Source: Clostridia bacterium (GTDB taxonomy: Bacteria; Bacillota; Clostridia; Lutisporales; Lutisporaceae). Taken from it: DNA of 64,000 nt. Below, piece by piece: positions 17,040 to 24,336 of this stretch. The stretch lies in the NCBI GenBank assembly GCA_035628995.1, contig DASPIR010000024.1, forward strand, positions 34,113-98,112, read 5' to 3'. The number at the start of each line of letters is the position of its first letter. Positions within the stretch are counted from its first letter, which is position 1. The notes beneath the pieces are model-generated. The model was not told the origin of the DNA and did not search any database. It saw nothing but the letters and a program-made list of their open reading frames with translations. Made by a program: the position numbers and the translations under genes.

Positions 17040-17054
17040 GCCACATCGTGTGGC
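17040..17054 (+). repeat. constant-apex hairpin at 5' end of cassette 10
   Basis: GCCACA-TCG-TGTGGC, just inside the cassette. Same design as 15678, 17909 and 18903. Confidence 0.55.
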
Positions 17055-17162
17055 AGGTTGAGAGGTAAAGGCTTTAAAGCCTTCATTATAGAGTAACAGT
17101 ATTAATCAGCAAGTATAATGTTAATATATCCCATGAGAGTTTTAAATTGGAGGATAACGGAA

Positions 17163-17630
17163 TTGGCTATAAGAAATGCGACAAAAGCAATTATTGTGCG
17201 TGATGGAAAAGTATTATTAAATAAGTGTAAAGGATATCATGGAGAACTCTATTATGATATGCCGGGCGGTGGTCAACAGCAATATGAAACTATGGAAGAA
17301 GCTGTAGTTAGAGAATGTTTAGAGGAAACAGGATATTTAGTTAAAGTTGTACGCTTTGCTGCACTTGCAGAGGAAATATATGATAATACGGAAATAAGGC
17401 ATAAATATGCTGACTATTCACATCGGGTACACCATATTTTTATCGTCGAATTTGTTGATGGAATATTGCATGAACCTACAGAAATAGATTTTCAACAAGA
17501 AGAATGTCAATGGATTGATATAAAAGAGATATCTCAAATTGATTTAAGACCAAGGCAGATTAAAGAGAATTTTGTAAAAATAATATCTTCTACAGTTCCG
17601 CTATATTTAGGATCGATATACATGTACTAA
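17163..17630 (+). CDS. NUDIX hydrolase (cassette 10)
   Basis: About 155 residues from TTG 17163, nine bases after GGAGG; ATG 17118 is upstream of that site. The NUDIX box is seen as GGGQQQYETMEEAVVRECLE followed by ETGY (pattern GX5EX7REUXEEXGU). Hydrolyses a nucleoside diphosphate linked to another moiety; substrate not predictable. Resembles MutT-like members with a C-terminal EIDFQQEECQWIDIKE segment. Confidence 0.9.
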   Translation: MAIRNATKAIIVRDGKVLLNKCKGYHGELYYDMPGGGQQQYETMEEAVVRECLEETGYLVKVVRFAALAEEIYDNTEIRHKYADYSHRVHHIFIVEFVDGILHEPTEIDFQQEECQWIDIKEISQIDLRPRQIKENFVKIISSTVPLYLGSIYMY

Positions 17631-17725
17631 TCAACCGAATATTATGTTGCCAATGTGTGATTGAGAGTTTAATCTGCTTTGTTCACATAGAGCGGCGCTT
17701 ATTGAAAGATTACAATGCTTTGAGG

Positions 17726-17751
17726 GGCCGACATCCGTGTCGGCCTCTGAA
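17726..17751 (+). repeat. constant-apex hairpin, 3' of cassette 10 gene
   Basis: GGCCGACA-TCCG-TGTCGGCC followed by TCTGAA. Eight-bp stem, best-formed of the class. Confidence 0.65.
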
Positions 17752-17771
17752 CAAGCGGGACGACCAACTTC

Positions 17772-17890
17772 ACTTAACAATGCACTCACTTGGATAGCAC
17801 AAGGCACACCCCTTCACCGGGTGCAAGCACCGCCAGGGAGTAGGGCCTATGGGTCCGGTTCAGTGGTGTCGTGAGTGCTGGACGTTAAGC
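17772..17890 (+). other. attC site J (119 bp)
   Basis: R'' ACTTAAC (17772-17778), R' GTTAAGC (17884-17890), arms GCACTCAC/GTGAGTGC, hairpin GGTGC/GCACC. R'' (TTCACTTAAC) matches the start of cassette 10 (GTTAAATGAA) with one difference. It lacks the central segment of the longer sites. Confidence 0.86.
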
Positions 17891-17908
17891 GACATTCGAC
17901 GAGATTTT

Positions 17909-17926
17909 CCGGGCATTCATGCCCGG
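17909..17926 (+). repeat. constant-apex hairpin at 5' end of cassette 11
   Basis: CCGGGCA-TTCA-TGCCCGG, 7-bp stem, 39 bases upstream of the likely start codon. Confidence 0.55.
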
Positions 17927-17964
17927 CTTATATGGAGAATCTAGTATGTCTGGAGGTAAATTCA

Positions 17965-18675
17965 ATGGAAATTGATAATGAGATAATACAATCTGAGGAT
18001 GATGTTTTTACTATGCTTGATACTCTTCTTCAAAGAAGAGACGGAGAGTGGTGGAATAAATTTTACTCTGACAGAAATAAACCAGTGCCATTCTTTATTG
18101 ATGCGCCTGACGAGAACTTAGTATCTTACCAGAAAAAGGGTTTGCTTGAAAAATCAAAAGTTCTTGATATTGGGTGTGGAAATGGAAGAAATTCAATATA
18201 TCTAGCTAAACATGGATTTGAGGTAGACGGAATAGATTTTTCAAGCACCTCAATTGAGTGGGCTAATCAAAAAGCTAATGAGAATTCTGTAAGTGTAAAA
18301 TTCATTAACCAATCCTTCTTTGACTTTGAAGCATCATGCAATAGTTATGATTTCATCTATGATAGCGGTTGTTTACACCATGTAAAACCTCATCGAAGAA
18401 ATCAATATATTAAAAGAATTGTAGATTTACTTAAGCCAGAAGGATATTTCGGACTTACGGCTTTCAATCTCAAAGGTGGGGCAAATATCTCAGACTATGA
18501 TGTTTACAGAGATTTTTCTATGCATGGTGGAATTGGTTTCTCAGAACATAAGCTGAGAACTATACTTTGTCCTTATTTCGATATTATTGAGATCAGAGAA
18601 ATGAAAGAAATTGATGACAATAGTCTGTTTGGCAAATCATTTTGCTGGGCAGTGTTGATGAAAAATAAGAAGTAA
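17965..18675 (+). CDS. class I SAM-dependent methyltransferase (cassette 11)
   Basis: About 236 residues from ATG 17965 behind GGAGG; an upstream frame to 17875 runs into the attC. N-terminal REWWNKFY-like segment (DGEWWNKFYSDRNKPVPFF) then motif I VLDIGCGNGRNSIYLAKHG, GIDFSSTSIEWA and YDSGCLHHVKPH. Resembles Methyltransf_25/tellurite-resistance-type small-molecule methyltransferases. Substrate unknown. Confidence 0.88.
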   Translation: MEIDNEIIQSEDDVFTMLDTLLQRRDGEWWNKFYSDRNKPVPFFIDAPDENLVSYQKKGLLEKSKVLDIGCGNGRNSIYLAKHGFEVDGIDFSSTSIEWANQKANENSVSVKFINQSFFDFEASCNSYDFIYDSGCLHHVKPHRRNQYIKRIVDLLKPEGYFGLTAFNLKGGANISDYDVYRDFSMHGGIGFSEHKLRTILCPYFDIIEIREMKEIDDNSLFGKSFCWAVLMKNKK

Positions 18676-18686
18676 AGGTGAGGGAC

Positions 18687-18712
18687 GGTTGGCGTCCGTG
18701 CCAACCACTGAA
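18687..18712 (+). repeat. constant-apex hairpin, 3' of cassette 11 gene
   Basis: GGTTGGC-GTCCGT-GCCAACC followed by ACTGAAG. Stem differs wholly from its relatives while apex and tail are kept. Confidence 0.6.
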
Positions 18713-18731
18713 GCTATGGCCGTCGAACGTC

Positions 18732-18880
18732 GCCTAACAATATGTTTGCGCTATGGGTTACTAGCTGTAAGTCGAGTAGAAGGTTCAGTAACCATACCCC
18801 TTCATCGGGAGCGGAGCTCCGCCAAGGAGTAAGGCGTTGATGTCCGATTCAGGGATGTCGCAAACACGGAGACGTGAGAT
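18732..18880 (+). other. attC site K (149 bp)
   Basis: R'' GCCTAAC (18732-18738), R' GTGAGAT (18874-18880; TG instead of TT). Arms TGTTTGCG/CGCAAACA as in site H, hairpin GGAGC/GCTCC. R'' (GTCGCCTAAC) matches the start of cassette 11 (GTTAAGCGAC) with one difference. Confidence 0.84.
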
Positions 18881-18902
18881 GCAATCCCATGCGGATTTTA
18901 CC

Positions 18903-18917
18903 GCGACATCGTGTCGC
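18903..18917 (+). repeat. constant-apex hairpin at 5' end of cassette 12
   Basis: GCGACA-TCG-TGTCGC, inside the cassette leader. The rest of the leader to 19036 shows no ORF. Confidence 0.55.
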
Positions 18918-19036
18918 TAGGAAGAGCTATTGGGCTATCGTTAAAATCAAAATCATTTTTAGAGTAAAGATTTTATAATACATATTTGTTTGATTTAGTG
19001 AAATAGTCTCAAATTATAAATTATGAGGAGGACATT

Positions 19037-19858
19037 ATGATTATTGACGGACATGCTCACGCTTGTGGTGAATATTATAATATTGAAAGCATTCTAAGAG
19101 TTTTAGATTCCAATAATACGGACAAAGTTGTATTGTGTCCTGGTGAAGCAAATAGTAAAAAAACTTATGGACTACCACTATTATCTGAGAAGTTTCCTAA
19201 TAAAGATTTTATATTTGTGGTCAATAGAATTATTGGTTTTATTACAAAAATTAATGGTGCAGCCAAACACATTAATGAACATAATAGGTATGTGTATGAG
19301 CTTTTTCAAATGTGTCCTGATAAAATAATACAATCTTACTGGGTAAACCCTCTTGATAATGACTGTTTAACAAAGCTCAAAGATGATTACGCTAAATACA
19401 ACTTTAAAATTATTAAATTGCACCAGTGCTGGCATAAGTTTGACATTTCGAACGAAAATTCTACAAAAATTATTGAGTGGGCGTTTGAACAGAGTATTCC
19501 CATATTTATTCATATTTCTACAAAAAAACAAGTACAGGCATTTATTCAAACAGCAAATAAATATTATAATAATACCTTTATAGTAGCCCATCTAATAGGG
19601 TTTGAGGACATTTATGAGCATGTGAAAAACAGCAATATTTACTATGAAGTGTCTCCTCCTCAACTAATACCAATAAACAAATTAAAAATTGCTATAAGTA
19701 AGGTGGGAGCAGAGAGATTGATATTAGGCTCAGACACACCTTATGGTAAGAATAATCTACGAATAAATATCGACTGTATTAACAGTCTTGATATAAGTGA
19801 ACACGAGAAAGATTTAATTAAAGGACAAAATATGTATAAGCTTCTATTTTCTAAATGA
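19037..19858 (+). CDS. amidohydrolase family 2 metal-dependent hydrolase (cassette 12)
   Basis: 273 residues, GAGGAGG ribosome binding site. TIM-barrel amidohydrolase signature: IDGHAHACG at the N-terminus (metal-binding HxH), KIIKLHQCW, IFIHIS (His), FIVAHLIG (His) and LGSDTPYG (catalytic Asp) near the C-terminus. All expected ligands are present, so it should be active on a C-N, C-O or C-C bond of a small molecule, substrate unknown. Confidence 0.87.
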   Translation: MIIDGHAHACGEYYNIESILRVLDSNNTDKVVLCPGEANSKKTYGLPLLSEKFPNKDFIFVVNRIIGFITKINGAAKHINEHNRYVYELFQMCPDKIIQSYWVNPLDNDCLTKLKDDYAKYNFKIIKLHQCWHKFDISNENSTKIIEWAFEQSIPIFIHISTKKQVQAFIQTANKYYNNTFIVAHLIGFEDIYEHVKNSNIYYEVSPPQLIPINKLKIAISKVGAERLILGSDTPYGKNNLRINIDCINSLDISEHEKDLIKGQNMYKLLFSK

Positions 19859-20010
19859 GTATTGTGATAATGTAATATGTAAATTATTTTGTATATTAAT
19901 GAGTTTTTGCTACTTGAAGTGGTAAGTTAAAGTATAGTGACACATACAAATAACTGCAAATTTAAGGCGCTACGCCCGTGCGGCTCTGGCTCTGCGGGGC
20001 ATAGGACAGC

Positions 20011-20180
20011 ATCTAACAACGGTTTCACACAAGGGCTCGAGAGTATATACATGAAGTAGGCTTCTGTAGAATGAGCATGAAGAAGAGTTCACCACAGTCC
20101 TTCACCGGGAGCGGAGCTCCGCTAGTGGGAAAGGCTCCGGGGTCCGGTTCAGTGGTGTCGTGAGTGCGAAACCGTTAGGC
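20011..20180 (+). other. attC site L (170 bp)
   Basis: R'' ATCTAAC (20011-20017), R' GTTAGGC (20174-20180). CGGTTTC and GAAACCG pair close to the half-sites; hairpin GGAGC/GCTCC. R'' (GCATCTAAC) matches the start of cassette 12 (GTGAGATGC) with one difference. Confidence 0.85.
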
Positions 20181-20240
20181 GACAGACTTTCTCACTTATT
20201 AGGAATGATTTAGATAATAACATTTTGGGAGGTTTATAAC

Positions 20241-21467
20241 ATGAAGAAATCACTTAAATATTTATTACTCTTAGTCATATTTGGACTTGTTGGTTGTACA
20301 AGAACGCAAACAGTTGTTGAAACCGAAATAACACCAAGAATTTCACGGTATCCATCAGCAATAGATTTTAAAGGTCTTCACGGAAAATTAGAAACCCTAC
20401 CTAAATATGATGAAAATTCTAGTGATAATTGGCAATTAGATGTTAGGAGCACAGATTTATCTTTACTAGATTTACATGACAGATTAACTGACTTGTTACA
20501 TGCAGATTTTGATAGTGAAACAAAATGGTCTGATAAATTACCTGAGAACTTTGACCCTATGAAGATAATGGAGTTAGGTAAAGATCCAGGCCTAAATATC
20601 AGAGAGCTGCACAAACAAGGTATTACTGGTAAAGGAGTAAGTGTTGCGATAATTGATCAGACACTACTAGTAGATCATAAAGAGTATGCTGATAGAGTAA
20701 GGTTTTATGAAGAAATAAACATCCGGAAAGATGAAGAAGCACAAATGCATGGTCCAGCTGTCACATCAATTGCTGTTGGAGAAACAGTGGGTGTTGCACC
20801 TGAGGCAGAACTTTATTATATTGCAGAGACTCATGGAACCTATAAAAAGGATGGATTTGATTGGGACTTTACATATTTAGCACAATCCATCGATAGAATT
20901 CTAGAAATTAACAAAAGCTTACCTATACATAAAAAAATAAGAGTTATATCTATTTCGGTAGGCTGGAGTCAAGATGAAAAAGGGTATAAAGAAGTTACAG
21001 AAGCGGTAGAAAGGGCAAAAAAAGAAGGCATTTTTGTAATTTCATCATCACTACAAAAAACTTATGGCCTAAAATTTTCAGGATTAGGAAGAGATAGCTT
21101 AAGTGACCCCAACAATTTTAATGATTGCAGACCTGGTTCATTTTGGATGAAGAGATATTTTGCTGGAACTATTAGCTTAGAACAAGATACACTATTGGTC
21201 CCTATGGATTCAAGGTGTACAGCGAGCCCAACTGGACAAGAGGACTATGTGTTTTACTCTCAGGGTGGGTGGAGTTGGTCCATTCCATATATTGCTGGAT
21301 TATATGCGTTATCCTGCCAAGTAGATTCAAGCATTACACCAGAGGTATTTTGGAAAAAGGCACTAGAAACAGGTACAACTATTGATATTGAGAAGAATGG
21401 CAAAATATTTAAATTAGGCAAAATCGTTGATCCCGCCAAACTTATTAAAAGTTTTGAAAAAAATTAG
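20241..21467 (+). CDS. S8 (subtilisin-like) serine peptidase lipoprotein (cassette 13)
   Basis: 408 residues. Lipoprotein signal peptide LLLLVIFGLVGC (Cys ~19), so surface-anchored. Subtilase triad candidates: Asp in VAIIDQTLLVDH (~139), His in MHGPAVTSIAVG (~168) and Ser in GGWSWSIPYIAGLYAL (~340), where the classical GTSMAAP is replaced. The Asn oxyanion position is not obvious. Function unknown; the divergent Ser loop suggests a specialised or weak peptidase. Confidence 0.82.
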   Translation: MKKSLKYLLLLVIFGLVGCTRTQTVVETEITPRISRYPSAIDFKGLHGKLETLPKYDENSSDNWQLDVRSTDLSLLDLHDRLTDLLHADFDSETKWSDKLPENFDPMKIMELGKDPGLNIRELHKQGITGKGVSVAIIDQTLLVDHKEYADRVRFYEEINIRKDEEAQMHGPAVTSIAVGETVGVAPEAELYYIAETHGTYKKDGFDWDFTYLAQSIDRILEINKSLPIHKKIRVISISVGWSQDEKGYKEVTEAVERAKKEGIFVISSSLQKTYGLKFSGLGRDSLSDPNNFNDCRPGSFWMKRYFAGTISLEQDTLLVPMDSRCTASPTGQEDYVFYSQGGWSWSIPYIAGLYALSCQVDSSITPEVFWKKALETGTTIDIEKNGKIFKLGKIVDPAKLIKSFEKN

Positions 21468-21512
21468 CTAATAGAATTAGATATAATTTTTATTATCTAC
21501 ATGGAAAGTCCA

Positions 21513-21701
21513 TACGAACAAAGCCCTCACGCTGCGGCACGGCGGGCTGGAGCAAGAAGCATGCGTGCTTTGGGTTGCCTGACGCATTTACTTTGAAGCG
21601 AGGGCAGGGCAACCACACCCCTTACCGGGAGCGAAGCTCCGCCAAAGGGGACAGGCTCTGGAGTCCGGTTCAGTGGTGTCGTGAGTGCGTAAACGTTCTG
21701 T
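21513..21701 (+). other. attC site M (189 bp)
   Basis: R'' TACGAAC (21513-21519, not a clean RYYYAAC), R' GTTCTGT (21695-21701), arms GCCCTCACG/CGTGAGTGC, hairpin GGAGC/GCTCC. R'' does not match the start of cassette 13 (GTTAGGCGAC). The same ATACGAAC abuts the right end of the IS110 at 15470-15477. Confidence 0.78.
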
Positions 21702-21763
21702 GACATGTGGCGGAAAAGGTTTGGCCTATCCAAGCCTCACATTAAAACAAGGAGGGATATTTT

Positions 21764-22447
21764 TTGATAACAGACAAAAGTATAAGGCAAAAAAGAATGA
21801 GAGTACTTATAATATATATTTTAATATTTTTTACAGTATGGACTATTTATGAGTTGGTTTTTTCTACAAATGTTTATAGTAATAATGATGTTTTGAATAT
21901 TATAGTAAAAAATAGTATTAAATATATTGTCTGGACTGTTCCTGTTTTCATACTTCTCAAATATATTTATAAAACAAATCCGATTTCATATCTAAAATTA
22001 AATAGTAATGCGATAAGAGGGCTAATATGGGGAATTGTTATTGGAATTTTTATAGTTATATACCATGTTATAAGAAATTATATTATGGGAGATGGTAAGT
22101 TTGATTTTAATATTGATATATACACATGGATACATAGAATTATTCTAATAGGTTTAACAGAAGAAATTGTATTCAGAGGATTTATATTGCAGAAACTCCA
22201 AGAGGGAATAGAATTCAAGTATGCCAATGCTATATCATCAGTTTTATTTGTACTGATACATTTTCCTAAATGGTATATGAGTGGAATACTGAGTTTTGAA
22301 AAAATTACTTACTTTATTTTATCCACAGCGTTTGTATTGGGATTTGGATTATTGCAAGGATATGTATTGAAAAGAACAAAATCTTTATGGGCATGCATGA
22401 TAATTCATTCATTTAACAATCTAATTAGTACAGCTATGAAGGTTTAA
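21764..22447 (+). CDS. CPBP family intramembrane metalloprotease (cassette 14)
   Basis: 227 residues from TTG 21764 (AAGGAGGG). Several membrane helices with the Abi/CPBP (CAAX prenyl protease 2-like) motifs: EEIVFRGFILQKLQE (~138), FVLIHFPKWYM and IHSFNN near the C-terminus. Family members are intramembrane peptidases, some protecting against bacteriocins; here unproven. Confidence 0.88.
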   Translation: MITDKSIRQKRMRVLIIYILIFFTVWTIYELVFSTNVYSNNDVLNIIVKNSIKYIVWTVPVFILLKYIYKTNPISYLKLNSNAIRGLIWGIVIGIFIVIYHVIRNYIMGDGKFDFNIDIYTWIHRIILIGLTEEIVFRGFILQKLQEGIEFKYANAISSVLFVLIHFPKWYMSGILSFEKITYFILSTAFVLGFGLLQGYVLKRTKSLWACMIIHSFNNLISTAMKV

Positions 22448-22459
22448 GTGCTTTAAGGC

Positions 22460-22507
22460 GCCGCGTCCATGTGGCTCTGCCGTTGGAGCCCGCCACACAT
22501 CGCAGAA
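22460..22507 (+). other. attC site N (left half-site only) with upstream hairpin
   Basis: GCCGC-GTCCAT-GTGGC-CTCTG-like hairpin, then CATCGCAGAA, cut by the IS110 remnant at 22508. CGCAGAA complements the start of cassette 14 (GTTCTGTGA) with one difference, so this was the closing attC of cassette 14. Its right half is gone. Confidence 0.65.
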
Positions 22508-22994
22508 ATCAGCTAATCGCAGTCAAGAGGTTAAGGAAAATGAATTTTCCCAGGATAAGCTTTCTCTTGCAGCAGCGATAAGCATGTCCACCTTTTGGTT
22601 ACACTAATCATTGGAGTGTTTAGATAGTTTAATTAAGCTAAAGAGCTCTTCACGTTTGGCAGAAAGAACAGCCTCAGGTGAAGGGAACGAAGAAATCACC
22701 CTTAGGGATGTTGGATTGCACAAGTGATCAAACACAGTATCGTATCTTGGAAATATCAGGGTGAATAGGCTTCTGAACTTCAATTGGGTTTCAGTATGCA
22801 ATGTGTTAAATCCATCCCACTGTCTGCAAAGGCTCCGTAGTTCTTGCACATCATGCTTCTGCTCCTTGAAGGGTTTTAAATCATTAGTGTAATAGACCTG
22901 TGCAATACGGTAAGTATCAATGGGGTCAGACTTAATCTTACGGATTGATTTGCGCTTCTGCATACTGGTTTGGAGAGGGTTAAGCACATATACA
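22508..22994 (-). pseudogene. decayed second copy of the IS110 element
   Basis: Left end CAGCTAATCGCAGTCAAG matches the intact element's left end at 13909. At ~22552 it jumps to sequence equivalent to ~14545, so the 3' third of the transposase is deleted. It ends within codons equivalent to ~82 of the intact protein. The middle reads LNPLQTSMQKRKSIRKIK and on to KLSKHSND, then a TGG codon has become TAG. It cannot make a transposase. Confidence 0.88.
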
Positions 22995-22995
22995 C

Positions 22996-23108
22996 TCTTT
23001 CTTAAAACAGCATAATTAACTATTGAATAAAACTAGTATAATTCTTATTTGGACTAATAATCTTATTTAGTATTATCTACTAGTAGAATCCTAGGAAATA
23101 GATATTAG
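22996..23108 (+). repeat. dispersed 115-bp repeat, copy 2
   Basis: Near-copy of 8941-9057, starting exactly where the IS110 remnant ends. This implies a deletion joined the IS to the inside of a cassette related to cassette 3. The following 23109-23257 holds only a 20-codon open frame (ATG 23115) and looks non-coding. Confidence 0.7.
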
Positions 23109-23257
23109 CTTCTATGCTGTTTGAACCTGATAAGTTGACTGAAAGCGATATAGGCAAGTTATCGAAGATCTTCTAATGTAAAAGTATGTCAATATGAACT
23201 AAATCATAATCCTAGATAGGGAGCGAAATATTCTTAAATGAGAGGTAAGAATGAGAT

Positions 23258-23431
23258 ATGATTAATAAAGCAAAAGTATTAATTGGAGCGATTATTTTAT
23301 CTTTGATTTCTTTAGGATGGATTATTGGGGATGTATTCTTGTCTGACTATGGAGTATTGATATATTTTGGCTTAGTTGCAGCCATATTATTTTTAATAGT
23401 TATAATTAATTTTAAATCGAAGAAGGTGTAA
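23258..23431 (+). CDS. 57-residue two-span membrane protein
   Basis: ATG 23258, weak GAGGTAAG upstream. Two hydrophobic segments (VLIGAIILSLISLGWIIG and VLIYFGLVAAILFLIVII) separated by DVFLSDYG, with a basic C-terminus FKSKKV. No family recognised. Confidence 0.55.
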   Translation: MINKAKVLIGAIILSLISLGWIIGDVFLSDYGVLIYFGLVAAILFLIVIINFKSKKV

Positions 23432-23519
23432 TATAGACTTCCTTTTTATAATTGCTGAACAAGAGCCATTTCATAAGAACTTATTTATTGTATATTATAC
23501 GACTTTAGGGGGAAAGCAT

Positions 23520-23855
23520 ATGAGCAAAAAACTTTTATATATTAAACTAGGACATACAATAATATGGATTTTTTACGTTTTTGTAATTTTTTATGTTTTA
23601 TATTCAGGGATATATAACAAGATAGATATTTATACGTGGGTAGCTATTGGTTTAGTAATTTTTGAGGGAATAGTCTTGATGATTTTTAAAGGTAAATGCC
23701 CTTTTACTATTTTAGGATATAAATATACCGAGAATCCTGAAGTTGGTTTTGACATATTTTTGCCGAAATGGTTAGCAAAGAATAATAAAGCAATATTTAC
23801 AACAATATTTATTATTGGAATAATTACGATTGTTTACAGAGAAGCGAAGATATGA
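23520..23855 (+). CDS. small multi-pass membrane protein
   Basis: 111 residues, GGGGGAAAG ribosome binding site. Three hydrophobic helices with a central KGKCPFTILGYKYTENPE segment, which recalls the Cys-Pro-hydrophobic-Thr motif of DUF2784-type membrane proteins (tentative). Function unknown. The downstream GNAT starts 16 bp after. Confidence 0.6.
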   Translation: MSKKLLYIKLGHTIIWIFYVFVIFYVLYSGIYNKIDIYTWVAIGLVIFEGIVLMIFKGKCPFTILGYKYTENPEVGFDIFLPKWLAKNNKAIFTTIFIIGIITIVYREAKI

Positions 23856-23871
23856 TTTGGGAGGAATAAAA

Positions 23872-24312
23872 TTGGATAATATACATAGATTGAAAGAAGT
23901 TCACTTAAAAAGCTGTACAGAATTATACATGAAAGTATTTAATGCAGAGCCATGGAATGATGAATGGACTACGGAATCCGCATATAACAGACTTAACGAC
24001 ATACTCATATCGCCAAATTTTATTGGTGTTTATTATGAGAAAGATAATGAAATAAAAGCTGCAGTATTTGGCAACTGTGAACATTGGTTTGAAGGCATGC
24101 ATTACGATTTGAAGGAAATGTTTGTCTCAACAGAATTGCAAGGAAGAGGTATCGGAAGCAAACTGCTGAAATACTTGGAAGAACGATTGAAAAAACTAGG
24201 AGTAATTACGATATTGCTTTTTACATCAAAAGAGAATAGAACGAGTTACTTTTATGAGAAAAGTGGCTTTAGTGAGCTTGAGGATATGACTATGATGGCT
24301 AAAGATATTTAG
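23872..24312 (+). CDS. GNAT family N-acetyltransferase
   Basis: About 146 residues from TTG 23872 behind GGGAGG; the open frame from 23830 overlaps the previous gene and is less likely. Acetyl-CoA loop QGRGIGSKLLKYLEERL after MFVSTEL, and FYEKSGFSE near the C-terminus. Substrate unknown (aminoglycoside-acetyltransferase-like start, FNAEPWNDEW). Confidence 0.87.
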   Translation: MDNIHRLKEVHLKSCTELYMKVFNAEPWNDEWTTESAYNRLNDILISPNFIGVYYEKDNEIKAAVFGNCEHWFEGMHYDLKEMFVSTELQGRGIGSKLLKYLEERLKKLGVITILLFTSKENRTSYFYEKSGFSELEDMTMMAKDI

Positions 24313-24336
24313 TGATATTGTACGGGGGGTGCTAGA

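Noticed and set aside
16868..17068. Open frames across attC sites (also at 10771-10995, 11607-11846, 15505-15711, 21527-21733)
   Set aside because: They translate GC-rich attC arms, have no ribosome binding sites and repeat the same peptide wherever the attC block recurs.
8685..21701. Group II introns or retron-like elements as the source of the structured repeats
   Set aside because: No reverse transcriptase or intron domain V was seen, and half-site complementarity with cassette starts fits attC far better.
6210..22507. CRISPR array
   Set aside because: Repeats are 78-200 bp imperfect palindromes separated by whole genes of variable length, with no cas genes.
6061..23257. Integron integrase gene within the array
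   Set aside because: No tyrosine recombinase motifs (R...HxxR...Y) were seen in any translated frame; the only recombinase is the IS110 transposase.
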